Positions 1 to 6,977 of a DNA stretch of 21,588 nt are shown piece by piece. The notes beneath the pieces are model-generated. The model saw nothing but the letters and a program-made list of their open reading frames with translations, did no database searches and had not been told where the DNA came from. The number at the start of each line of letters is the position of its first letter. Position 1 is the first letter of the stretch. Made by a program: the position numbers and the translations under genes. Source of the stretch: a virus; the IMG/VR virus record IMGVR_UViG_3300018916_000015, positions 1-21,588 of that record. The stretch is one strand, 5' to 3'.

Positions 1-8
1 TCGGATTA

Positions 9-317
9 ATGCATACGTCGCTCAATCAATTGATTTTAGAATTCAATCGTAGAAGCCTAAGTCAAGATGACGAAAATCCTATTTCAACAAAAGACTTAGG
101 AACGATAATCAGCAACTTCAGCGCAAGAATTATTGCGGCAACGTCCGAAGCGAATAAAATTAAAGCAGTAATCGATTATCGCTCGACAGTAGAAGCAATA
201 CTCGAAGAATTACGTTTGGAAACTGAGGCAACATACTCCAAGAATTCACCTGAAAGCATCCCAATTGTAGAGAACATAATTGAACAAGTACGAGAAAAAT
301 TAGAATTAGATAATTAG
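9..317 (+). CDS. Small helical protein upstream of large terminase; possible small terminase subunit
   Basis: The protein is 102 aa, mostly charged and predicted helical, with no membrane segment. The frame is open to the window edge, so the ATG at 9 may be internal and the gene may be a 3' fragment of something longer. It ends 16 nt before the large terminase gene. Small terminase subunits usually sit directly upstream of the large subunit and are helical DNA-binding oligomers, which makes that role plausible. I see no diagnostic HTH motif, so the assignment rests on position alone. Coding status is supported by its tight spacing and + strand direction, matching the packaging genes. Confidence 0.55.
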   Translation: MHTSLNQLILEFNRRSLSQDDENPISTKDLGTIISNFSARIIAATSEANKIKAVIDYRSTVEAILEELRLETEATYSKNSPESIPIVENIIEQVREKLELDN

Positions 318-333
318 CTAAACAAATAAGTAT

Positions 334-1851
334 TTGAAAACTGCAAGCATATTAAAGGCACGACGAAAAAAAGCGCAAGAATACACGACAGCGCTTAATT
401 TTGTGTCTCCTCCAATGCTTGCAGTGACCGCCCGGACAAATTTTGAGATATTCCGATTATTTGTAAACAATCACATTACCTACAACCATCACAAAGGATG
501 GATTGAAAAACTAAACACCGGAATAAACAGTAAATGTTTGCACGGGATTGCTGGGCAAGATACACTACTTTTAGCGCCACGGGGAAGCAGTAAATCAACG
601 TTTTTAATTGAATGGGTTGCTTGGAATATTGGGGTGCATTCCTCACCTGAAATCTTACTTGCGCTCAAAGTCCTTTACATTTCCCACGAACTTAAAACCG
701 CTCGACAGAAATCCCAACAAATCCAGCGTTTGATTCAGTCTCCGGCATATCGTCAAGTTTTTCCTTGGGTTAAACCAGGAGAAAACTGGGCAAAGGAATT
801 ATGGGAGATCGACTTTGCTCATGCGGGTTTACCTCGTGCTGACGAACCATACACCATTGCGGCGGCGGGACTCGTCGGAAACACCGCAGGTAAGCGGAGT
901 CATTTGTTAATACTAGACGATTTAATTAAGTCCCCGTCTTCAATCAGTAATCCTGACATACGCGATCAGATGGTGAGCAATTGGCGGAACGTCATCAAAC
1001 CAACACGATTTGAAGGATCACGCGCCGTTGTTTTAGGAACACAGATGACGGCAAACGACTTTTATTGTACAGAGACAACCCCTGAAAACGGATGGAAAGT
1101 TATAAGGGAAAGTGCCATTATTCACAATGAACAAGGCGAAGAGATAAGCTATTGGGAACCCGTAGATGATAAGTCCCCTGGTCAGTCGTTGGAATTCTTA
1201 AAAAGTATTCGAGAAAGTGAACCCGAAACTTTTTCATTCCAATATCAAAATAAAGTGATCGCTATTTCAACTCAAGCAATCGGGATGCATTTGATAGTCA
1301 AAAATCAAATACCTGCTGAAATGGACATACTCGTTTTAGGTTGTGACCTATCAGCAGGTGTCAAACAAAAAAACGACTACACAACGTTTGTATTAGGAGG
1401 AATGGTAACGACGAACAGACGAACAACTTTTTATACAATTGATGTTTGGAAAGGTCGTTTAATGGGAAATATGAAAAAGTTAGAAGCGATCGAAAACCTA
1501 TATGAAACGTGGTCACATCTATGCCCATTTATGGAGATATGCTTTGAATCAAACGCCTATCAACTCAGCTTTAAAGGTGACTATTATGATTACGTTGCCG
1601 CAAATAATTTATACAATTGGCGTGTGAAAGCTGTCCCAAGTATCCCTGATAAATTGATGCGCTTGCGCGGTGTGTCCGGTATACTTGAAAATCGCCAGCA
1701 CGTCTTTAATATCTATGGGCGAAACATGGGTGAATTGATTACTCAGATTACAGAGTTCGGATCAACTTCTCACGACGACTTAGCAGACGGATGGGAAAAA
1801 ATGTTGTCGGGACTCAGAGCGAGACAACCACTCTCAACTGCTAGTTATTAG
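334..1851 (+). CDS. terL: Phage terminase large subunit (packaging ATPase and nuclease)
   Basis: This is the motor that cuts phage DNA and pumps it through the portal into the empty head. The 505-aa length is normal for the family. An N-terminal ATPase domain carries a Walker A-like APRGSSKST at residues 81-89 and a Walker B LLILDD at 191-196. The C-terminal RNase H-like nuclease shows its acidic residues in GCDLSAG (D338), ICFESNAYQ (E405) and SHDDLADGWE (D481/D482). All key residues look intact. The chosen start is TTG at 334, 16 nt after the previous gene; no strong ribosome binding site is visible, and ATG at 415 (residue 28) is an alternative, still upstream of the Walker A motif. The portal gene follows 1.65 kb later, separated by one + gene and three minus-strand genes, an unusual interruption of the normal terminase-portal order. 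Confidence 0.92.
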   Translation: MKTASILKARRKKAQEYTTALNFVSPPMLAVTARTNFEIFRLFVNNHITYNHHKGWIEKLNTGINSKCLHGIAGQDTLLLAPRGSSKSTFLIEWVAWNIGVHSSPEILLALKVLYISHELKTARQKSQQIQRLIQSPAYRQVFPWVKPGENWAKELWEIDFAHAGLPRADEPYTIAAAGLVGNTAGKRSHLLILDDLIKSPSSISNPDIRDQMVSNWRNVIKPTRFEGSRAVVLGTQMTANDFYCTETTPENGWKVIRESAIIHNEQGEEISYWEPVDDKSPGQSLEFLKSIRESEPETFSFQYQNKVIAISTQAIGMHLIVKNQIPAEMDILVLGCDLSAGVKQKNDYTTFVLGGMVTTNRRTTFYTIDVWKGRLMGNMKKLEAIENLYETWSHLCPFMEICFESNAYQLSFKGDYYDYVAANNLYNWRVKAVPSIPDKLMRLRGVSGILENRQHVFNIYGRNMGELITQITEFGSTSHDDLADGWEKMLSGLRARQPLSTASY

Positions 1852-1884
1852 ATATAATTATTATTGTTTATTTTTTTAAATTAA

Positions 1885-2223
1885 ATGGATACTAAAAATT
1901 CTAACGTTATCGACGTTCAACCATTCGGATACACAATAGATCCGAATATTCTTAATAAAGTCTATAACGTTATTTGTGATTTTCAAAATAAATACGGTAA
2001 AAAACCAAGTTATCTTCTACTTGGATACGGGACATATATAGGACTTTGTTTAGCATTTTCAAACAGACAAAATGTTTATAACCTAGGACGTATAAATAGA
2101 ATTGCAGAATTTGCTGGTGTGCCTATACAAATCGATCCAGCTTGTGAGTATCGTATTCAAACTATTTATAGCAAAGATGCGTGGGAAGAATCTATAAAAG
2201 CATTAGCATCCAGACAAAAATAA
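1885..2223 (+). CDS. Unknown small phage protein between terminase and portal
   Basis: The product is 112 aa, soluble, with no membrane segment or signal peptide. I do not recognise the family with confidence. The central part (KKPSYLLLGYGTYIGLCLAF) and a tail motif (GVPIQIDPACEYRI) look like a compact alpha/beta fold and recall short phage proteins of unknown role. The ATG follows an AT-rich leader without a Shine-Dalgarno site; a TATAAT lies at 1853-1858 just after the terminase stop and could be a -10 box, but no good -35 is visible. It is followed by converging minus-strand genes and is the last + gene before the portal. Its place in the packaging module suggests a head or packaging accessory role, which is inference. 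Confidence 0.65.
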   Translation: MDTKNSNVIDVQPFGYTIDPNILNKVYNVICDFQNKYGKKPSYLLLGYGTYIGLCLAFSNRQNVYNLGRINRIAEFAGVPIQIDPACEYRIQTIYSKDAWEESIKALASRQK

Positions 2224-2248
2224 TTTTTGACATGACAATCAAATAAAA

Positions 2249-2623
2249 TTAAAGATCATCGGATGATTTTTTAATTTCTTTAAATTCCTTCCCAATTTCT
2301 TTTATCGCGTCTTCTGTATCTTCCTCAATCGCTAGTAACTTATTCCGAGCGTTTCTATCGTTGAGGATCAATTCGTTTAATTTAAAGTGAATCGCTTTTG
2401 AGTCCCTGTTTTGGGTATATAGCAACGCGCCCGAAACTAACCAAGTATAGATAGTAGTGAATGTGTTTATCAGTAATTGGTGAGTGTTGCTGAATCCAAG
2501 AATAAACCCACTGATTATCCATACAAGCAAAATGACAAGGTTAGTCATCAATGCCGTTGGAGATCCTAACCAGTCGGTAACTTTTCTGCTGATTCGTGCA
2601 AAGCGATCGTTAAATTTTGACAT
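2249..2623 (-). CDS. Low-affinity iron permease family small membrane protein
   Basis: The 124-aa protein has two hydrophobic helices at about residues 25-43 and 50-70, followed by a charged helical tail. Conserved features of the Iron_permease family (Pfam PF04120) are visible in order: LGSPTAL at 19-25, the first helix, NTHQLLINTFTTI at 46-58, then YTQNRDSKAIHFKLNELI at 69-86. Length and layout fit bacterial members of about 120-140 aa. The family name comes from yeast Fet4; transport activity of the short bacterial forms is not well established, so the substrate is uncertain. It is not a virion gene and faces opposite to its neighbours, so it looks like a moron that may alter the host envelope or metal handling. 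A hairpin with a U-tract ends 11 nt before the ATG, which suggests regulated expression. Confidence 0.82.
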   Translation of the reverse strand: MSKFNDRFARISRKVTDWLGSPTALMTNLVILLVWIISGFILGFSNTHQLLINTFTTIYTWLVSGALLYTQNRDSKAIHFKLNELILNDRNARNKLLAIEEDTEDAIKEIGKEFKEIKKSSDDL

Positions 2624-2633
2624 TTATATAAAA

Positions 2634-2655
2634 ATCCCTCAAGAAATTGAGGGAT
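2634..2655 (-). terminator. Perfect hairpin with U-tract, 11 nt before the permease-family start
   Basis: Read on the minus strand, ATCCCTCAA and TTGAGGGAT form a perfect 9-bp stem around a TTTC loop, followed by TTTTTATATAA and then ATG. It has the form of an intrinsic terminator for the gene at 2697-3071. It also lies inside the probable leader of the permease-family gene, and the only Shine-Dalgarno-like bases (GAGG) are in its 3' arm. It could therefore act as an attenuator or a ribosome-site lock as well as a terminator. Confidence 0.75.
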
Positions 2656-2688
2656 GTGAGAGATTACCAATGCTCCATTGATAGCAAG

Positions 2689-2694
2689 ATTATA
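2689..2694 (-). promoter_or_regulatory. Candidate -10 box for the permease-family gene
   Basis: TATAAT on the minus strand in the context GGCTATAAT, next to the stop codon of the upstream gene. No convincing -35 is seen. Transcription would begin near 2682, giving a leader of about 58 nt that contains the hairpin at 2634-2655. Confidence 0.4.
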
Positions 2695-2696
2695 GC

Positions 2697-3071
2697 CTAG
2701 AAAGACGTTGCTGCACCCGTCTCGGTCACTGTATTAGTTGGGGCGGGTTGTGCCGCTTCGTCTGCTGTTGGCGTCCCCGGTGGAGCTGTATTTTGAGCAG
2801 TGACGATTAAGGTACGAATTGATTCTTGGAATGATGCCCCTAATGATGTCAAGCTTTGAGTAGTTAATCCGTCTTTCGACTTCGCTTCAATGAGTTGATT
2901 AGTAGCGGCAGTAAGTTCGGCTGTTAATTGCTGTAACTTACCTTCTGCCTCTTGTAGCTTTGTTTCACGTTCAGCGTCTGTAACTTTATCAGCTTCTAAT
3001 GTTACCCGGATTAATTCGGTAGTTTCAGTGAGGATTGTTGAGAGGGACTTAATTGCGTCTGATGTTGTCAT
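2697..3071 (-). CDS. Unknown Ala/Thr-rich coiled-coil protein
   Basis: The product is 124 aa. Residues 1-90 are an Ala/Thr/Glu-rich amphipathic helix with many heptad-compatible positions (for example ERETKLQEAEGKLQQLTAEL), followed by a Pro/Thr/Ala-rich flexible tail (residues 95-124). There is no signal peptide or membrane segment. I do not recognise a family. The ATG at 3071 has no clear Shine-Dalgarno site; an extended -10 box lies at 3107-3115. It ends in the hairpin at 2634-2655. With its own promoter and terminator and reverse orientation inside the head module, it behaves like a moron gene, perhaps expressed from the prophage state. Function unknown. Confidence 0.65.
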   Translation of the reverse strand: MTTSDAIKSLSTILTETTELIRVTLEADKVTDAERETKLQEAEGKLQQLTAELTAATNQLIEAKSKDGLTTQSLTSLGASFQESIRTLIVTAQNTAPPGTPTADEAAQPAPTNTVTETGAATSF

Positions 3072-3106
3072 AAAATTTGCTGAAAGTTTAATCGAAATAA
3101 CAAATA

Positions 3107-3115
3107 ATTATACCA
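3107..3115 (-). promoter_or_regulatory. Extended -10 promoter element for gene 2697-3071
   Basis: The minus strand reads TGGTATAAT, an extended -10 (TGN-TATAAT), about 36 nt upstream of the ATG at 3071. The -35 region is not convincing, which is usual for extended -10 promoters. Confidence 0.5.
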
Positions 3116-3164
3116 TAATTTCATTACATTGATTTACGCCTAGATAACAATTGGAACTTAATGG

Positions 3165-3413
3165 TTAATCGTAAGGTGTAAAATAATCAACCGATTGATT
3201 TAATGCAGTTGCTAATTTAAAAAGTGTAGTGGCGTCTATTGCATTTGTCCCTGTTTCATAAAAAGAAACAGTACGAGGTGAGACTTGAATTATTTGCGCT
3301 AATCTTGCTTGTGTCATATCATTTGCAATTCTCGCAAGCCGAATTTTTAAACCGATTTTTTTATTTAATAGATGTGTTGAATGTTTGTAAGTCGGAATAT
3401 TAATAACGGTCAT
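3165..3413 (-). CDS. HTH transcriptional regulator (Cro/CI-type)
   Basis: From the ATG at 3413 the product is 82 aa. Residues 20-75 form a five-helix HTH_3 (Cro/C1-type) domain: IGLKIRLARIANDMTQARLA, then the recognition region VSPRTVSFYETG, then DATTLFKLATALNQSVDYF. The frame stays open upstream to 3503, but those 30 extra residues would run into the portal leader and do not resemble the domain; a TATAAT at 3441-3446 sits well for the shorter start. The protein is little more than the DNA-binding domain, so it is Cro-like rather than a CI with a cleavable C-terminus. It is divergent from the portal gene, with overlapping promoters between them, so it probably represses its own gene and/or the portal-head operon. 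Confidence 0.82.
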   Translation of the reverse strand: MTVINIPTYKHSTHLLNKKIGLKIRLARIANDMTQARLAQIIQVSPRTVSFYETGTNAIDATTLFKLATALNQSVDYFTPYD

Positions 3414-3470
3414 GGTATAGCCAATACTGGATAACTTTAAATTATAGCAAACGCCCATATTATTAGGAAA
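3414..3470. promoter_or_regulatory. Overlapping divergent promoters between HTH regulator and portal
   Basis: On the minus strand TTTCCT (3470-3465), an 18-nt spacer and TATAAT (3446-3441) form a candidate promoter for the regulator. On the + strand TATTAT at 3458-3463 is a candidate -10 for the portal transcript. The two would interfere, since the minus -35 lies at the + start region. GTAT-AGCCA-ATAC at 3415-3427 is a small inverted repeat beside the regulator's start codon and could be an operator. All calls are by eye. Confidence 0.4.
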
Positions 3471-3503
3471 TAGCAATCGAGCAACACAAAGGATCGAAAA
3501 CAC

Positions 3504-5684
3504 TTGCCACTAGAGACGATGCTTCAAGCGGTTTTAGAACGGGACGGGCGCGCAATGAGTGCTGCCACCGTTGTCGCTTTGCATTGTCAACAAATGCGTG
3601 AATGGGGTTGCCGTGGTGGTAACTTAGAATTCCGACCTATTCAAGATGATCCTAAGAACAATCGTCTGAAATTCATCACAAGACAACATTCGATAAATCG
3701 GTTGTCTTCCCGCCTCAATTATGTGATGGATGCTTTCACTTGTAGAGGCGAAATTTGCTGGTTCTTTCTGCCCAATCCCGACAACTCAGGCGATTACATA
3801 ATTGATTTTTTTGTCGGTGGATTGAACAACCCCGATCCTGAGTACAAATGTTTTTATAAACCAGGCGGCAGGGACTTAGAAAAAGTTATCATAATTTACT
3901 CATACGATCAAGACACTCCCATGCACGGGGGAAGTAAAAAACGGTGGGTAACAATTGAAATAGACTCATTAAAAATTAAACAATCAGAGTCAATTGCTAA
4001 ACCATCTTTTAATCAATTTACCCACAATTTAAACGCTCAAGTTTATGGTGCATTTGGTCAAGCAAATGCACAAGTTTATGACAATCCTTTCGCCCCGTCT
4101 TTACCGATTAGAATCTCTAAAAACAATGCACGTAGATCCGGTCAGCAAGGATCAGATGATTTTAATTGGGTAAAATCTTTAATCGAAGACTATGAAGATT
4201 TAATCGAAAAAGCTCATGGCAATCTCAAGCGATTCTCGAATCCGTCCCTTATAACAACTAGAAGCGCAAGCGAAGTTTTAGAAAACGGTCGTGGGTCAAT
4301 TCCTCAAACATGGGCAAGTGCTAACCGTTATGTTGATAATTATGGTGATCGTCATAGTGGCTCAACTCATCCTGAAGATTCCCCATCGTGGGATATGTCC
4401 CGGACTCATGGCGGGTTTATTTCGACTTCGAGTGGCTCTATTGCAGACATCATCGGGGGCGTATCAGACGGTGAACGTTTTGGATATATTCAAGCAGATG
4501 CTGTGTCAGGCGATCAAAATTTATGGATAAAACAAATCAGGGAATTGATTCATTGGATTATCGGTGGAATAGACCCGCTAGGTATAAGTTCAAGCATTAC
4601 ATTTGCCGAATCCCGTACTCTTTTTGGTCGTGTCCAAAATACAGCCGACTTGAAAGCAGAAAGTTTGTACCGAGAGGGACTTTGCGAGGTATATGAAGAG
4701 TGCATCTTGCATCAAGAGAATATTTTTAAACAATGGTTATTCGGAATACTAAAAAATAATTTTGGTGATGCATTTCAAAATTTAACAAGTTGGAAACAAT
4801 TGACCGATGAACAGTGCCAACAAATTGCCAATTTAGCTAAAGAAGGATCAATCAATCTCCCTCAACCTAAAGGACTTCTACCATTTGGCGATCGCTCTCT
4901 TAATTGGAGATTCACAAGAGAAGTTTTCCAACTTACAACTCGTGAGGTTTTAGACCTTAGTATCAGCGCACGAAATGATCGAGAAGATGGCGTAAGTCAA
5001 GAGACTGTTTTAAGGCGTCAATTTCCTTGGATGTCCGATCAAGAAATCAAAAATGCAATGTCGGGTTTTAGTCCCCGTGTGGTCGGGGCGGCATCCGGCG
5101 CAATACAGCAGTTATTGCAAATGTACAACGCATTTATGAATATGCCCGATCCTGATCCAACAATTCGATCGAGTTTACCAAAAGGCGTTGATCCACCGCC
5201 GTGGGGACTCAGGTTAGGACTTCCAGATTTATTAGATCAAGCGCTTCTCACATTAAAGAAAGAAATCAGTTATGGTCAACCACAATACGAACCCGCCGAT
5301 CCTTTACCGCTCGACTTAGAAGCAATCGCAGCACAACTACAACCGCTTTTAAACCAAGGATTATCTAATGCAGAATCTTCAGAACTACTATCAGCAACCG
5401 GGACAATTCCAACAGGGTCAACCTACGGGATACCCAACTTATCCGCAGTACTCAACAGTTACATCAGATCCAATAGATCAAATTTCCAAGGTAGCATCCC
5501 TTTTAGATCATCTGCGGAATCCCTCTACCCGTCCCCAGGCGCTTCCGTCTCAGCCGATCCAACACGAACCCCAATCGACGCCAACGGTCGGGAGTACGGC
5601 TCAGTTTCAGTCAGCCAATCAACAGGATTTAAACCGCCAATACCAGGAAATGGCGTCGATCCAATCTGGCAACAGTTCTACTAA
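3504..5684 (+). CDS. Probable phage portal protein, with a long overlapping C-terminal tail
   Basis: Portal proteins form the dodecameric ring through which terminase packages DNA. This 726-aa product lies between terminase and coat genes, the usual portal position, and its size and mixed alpha/beta content (for example LSSRLNYVMDAFTCRGEICW near residues 66-85) suit the family; no short motif proves it. The start is TTG at 3504 with AAAGGA about 10 nt upstream; an ATG at 3519 is too far from that site. The last 105 or so residues (from about 622) are encoded in the region shared with the next gene in another frame, and are rich in Ser, Pro and Gly, as expected of a disordered tail. Either this tail is a real overprinted extension or the protein's functional part ends earlier. 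Confidence 0.72.
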   Translation: MPLETMLQAVLERDGRAMSAATVVALHCQQMREWGCRGGNLEFRPIQDDPKNNRLKFITRQHSINRLSSRLNYVMDAFTCRGEICWFFLPNPDNSGDYIIDFFVGGLNNPDPEYKCFYKPGGRDLEKVIIIYSYDQDTPMHGGSKKRWVTIEIDSLKIKQSESIAKPSFNQFTHNLNAQVYGAFGQANAQVYDNPFAPSLPIRISKNNARRSGQQGSDDFNWVKSLIEDYEDLIEKAHGNLKRFSNPSLITTRSASEVLENGRGSIPQTWASANRYVDNYGDRHSGSTHPEDSPSWDMSRTHGGFISTSSGSIADIIGGVSDGERFGYIQADAVSGDQNLWIKQIRELIHWIIGGIDPLGISSSITFAESRTLFGRVQNTADLKAESLYREGLCEVYEECILHQENIFKQWLFGILKNNFGDAFQNLTSWKQLTDEQCQQIANLAKEGSINLPQPKGLLPFGDRSLNWRFTREVFQLTTREVLDLSISARNDREDGVSQETVLRRQFPWMSDQEIKNAMSGFSPRVVGAASGAIQQLLQMYNAFMNMPDPDPTIRSSLPKGVDPPPWGLRLGLPDLLDQALLTLKKEISYGQPQYEPADPLPLDLEAIAAQLQPLLNQGLSNAESSELLSATGTIPTGSTYGIPNLSAVLNSYIRSNRSNFQGSIPFRSSAESLYPSPGASVSADPTRTPIDANGREYGSVSVSQSTGFKPPIPGNGVDPIWQQFY

Positions 5685-6225
5685 TAAGCTGAGTCCCGGA
5701 CAATTACAAGCGGTTCAAAATCTACAAAATGCTGTGACGGCATTAGATAAAGAATTACATCAAGCTTACTCGGCAATGGCAGAGATGTATAAATTTGTCG
5801 AAGTAAACAAGCTTTTGAATCAAGAAATTGATGCACTTGATTCAATGCTTAAGCAAACAACGCCATTCATTCAAACCTCACAAGTTTGGATGCAGGATGC
5901 GCTGCAACATGAGACTGTTTTAGAGAATGTTTGCAGTTTGTTAACTTCTCCAGAATTTCTGTTGTACTGGACGTTTGAATCGCTCAAAAATCTCAATTTA
6001 ATTGAGTCTGATTTTGATGCAATTGCTGACACTTATTTGTCCTTTCTTCAAAGTAAGGGCAAGTACAATCCCCAACAGCAACAGCAATCCGTTCCCTTTC
6101 CGCCTTCCCCCGGTCAAAATGTTCCGCAGGTAAACGCAAAGTTACAAGCGGTTGAATTGATGCGATCGGGTAATCCAGAAGCGGCAAGAATGCTGCAACG
6201 GGCAAGAATGCAAGGTGTTTATTAA
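5368..6225 (+). CDS. Unknown head-module protein, possibly scaffold-like; overlaps portal by 317 nt
   Basis: The 285-aa product starts at ATG 5368 with AAGGA about 7-8 nt upstream, so initiation inside the portal gene is well supported. Residues 1-110 are low complexity, rich in Gln, Pro, Tyr and Ser (QNLQNYYQQPGQFQQGQ). Residues 110-235 look helical (AVQNLQNAVTALDKELHQAY, then EVNKLLNQEIDALDSMLKQ), and the C-terminus is again Gln/Pro-rich then helical. Helical, Gln-rich proteins between portal and coat are often scaffolding or minor head proteins; that role is inferred from position and composition. The first 317 nt are read in two frames. The next gene begins 13 nt after its stop with a near-perfect ribosome site. 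Confidence 0.75.
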   Translation: MQNLQNYYQQPGQFQQGQPTGYPTYPQYSTVTSDPIDQISKVASLLDHLRNPSTRPQALPSQPIQHEPQSTPTVGSTAQFQSANQQDLNRQYQEMASIQSGNSSTNKLSPGQLQAVQNLQNAVTALDKELHQAYSAMAEMYKFVEVNKLLNQEIDALDSMLKQTTPFIQTSQVWMQDALQHETVLENVCSLLTSPEFLLYWTFESLKNLNLIESDFDAIADTYLSFLQSKGKYNPQQQQQSVPFPPSPGQNVPQVNAKLQAVELMRSGNPEAARMLQRARMQGVY

Positions 6226-6238
6226 CAGGAGGTAATCT

Positions 6239-6472
6239 GTGTTTTTAGCTCCAATGATCGGCGCGGCGCTTCCGTCAGCGGTTGCAGCAGCAACGTTAGC
6301 GGCGGGTAAAGCAATAGGCGCAGGAGTTGGTCAAGGTGCAGTCAAAATTGTTGGCAACGGGATAAACGCAATTGGTGAGTTGTTAGACGGTGATGGAAAT
6401 GCATCTGTCCCTCCTAATGCAGCACAGCAGGCGTTTATTCAACAGCAGCAAATGATGCAGCAACGTCGCTAA
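6239..6472 (+). CDS. Small Ala/Gly-rich hydrophobic head-module protein
   Basis: The 77-aa product starts at GTG 6239, fixed by AGGAGGT about 7 nt upstream, one of the strongest ribosome sites in the window. Residues 1-45 are Ala/Gly-rich and hydrophobic (APMIGAALPSAVAAATLAAG), able to form a membrane-active or tightly packed helix; residues 55-77 are Gln-rich (AFIQQQQMMQQRR). I do not recognise a family. Strong translation and position in the head operon suggest a structural or internal virion protein made in quantity, perhaps one that interacts with membrane during DNA entry. This is inference. Confidence 0.7.
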   Translation: MFLAPMIGAALPSAVAAATLAAGKAIGAGVGQGAVKIVGNGINAIGELLDGDGNASVPPNAAQQAFIQQQQMMQQRR

Positions 6473-6535
6473 TTCTGCGAATAATTTTCAAATTTCATCT
6501 GTTGATCATATTACAAACGAAAGGACTTAACGAAC

Positions 6536-6946
6536 ATGACTATGATTCGCAATCCATTTAACACAGGCGGTAACTTTGCAGATAACGGAGTCGGTGCGGG
6601 TCAATCTGCAATGCAGGGACTCAACGCCAACCCCGTGACCGGAATTGCTTCTCAGAATGGCGGTCAAATGATGCTGAATCCTCAGCAACAAATGGATTTA
6701 GCACAGAAGCAAGCCCAATCTGCTGCACAGGACAACTTTAATAATTCCGCTCAATCTCAAGCGTTCGGCGCTCAATTGGGTAACGCTTCTGGAAACTTAA
6801 ACACACAACGCCAAATGGCTGTAGCTGCACAAGCAAACGCCGCCAATAACGTCGCTAATCAGTTGAACAATTTACAACAAGCAAGAGCTACCAATGCTCA
6901 GTTGGTACAAGGAGCAATGCAAGGGGCGGCTCAACTATTTCGTTAG
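6536..6946 (+). CDS. Gln/Asn/Ala-rich virion-module protein
   Basis: The 136-aa product is extremely rich in Gln, Asn and Ala. After a Gly-rich start (NPFNTGGNFADNGVGAGQSA) residues 45-136 read as one long polar helix (for example QQQMDLAQKQAQSAAQDNF). There is no membrane segment. AAAGGA lies about 12 nt before the ATG at 6536. Such composition is common in internal or ejection proteins and in scaffolds, but no family is recognisable. It lies directly before the coat gene. A later in-frame start at MIRNPF (6542) is possible. Confidence 0.7.
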   Translation: MTMIRNPFNTGGNFADNGVGAGQSAMQGLNANPVTGIASQNGGQMMLNPQQQMDLAQKQAQSAAQDNFNNSAQSQAFGAQLGNASGNLNTQRQMAVAAQANAANNVANQLNNLQQARATNAQLVQGAMQGAAQLFR

Positions 6947-6977
6947 TCCCTGTTAAACAAACCATTCACTAAATTAA

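Noticed and set aside
2254-2275. Hairpin ATCATCGGATGATTTTTT as a + strand terminator for gene 1885-2223
   Set aside because: The fully paired form leaves a one-base loop; the usable stem is only 4-5 bp and lies within the coding end of the minus-strand gene.
3414-3503. N-terminal extension of the HTH regulator to 3503
   Set aside because: The extra 30 residues lie over the promoter region and do not match the domain; ATG 3413 is preferred.
4291-4530. Open frame inside the portal gene
   Set aside because: Out-of-frame reading with hydrophobic, low-coding character; the portal frame covers it completely.
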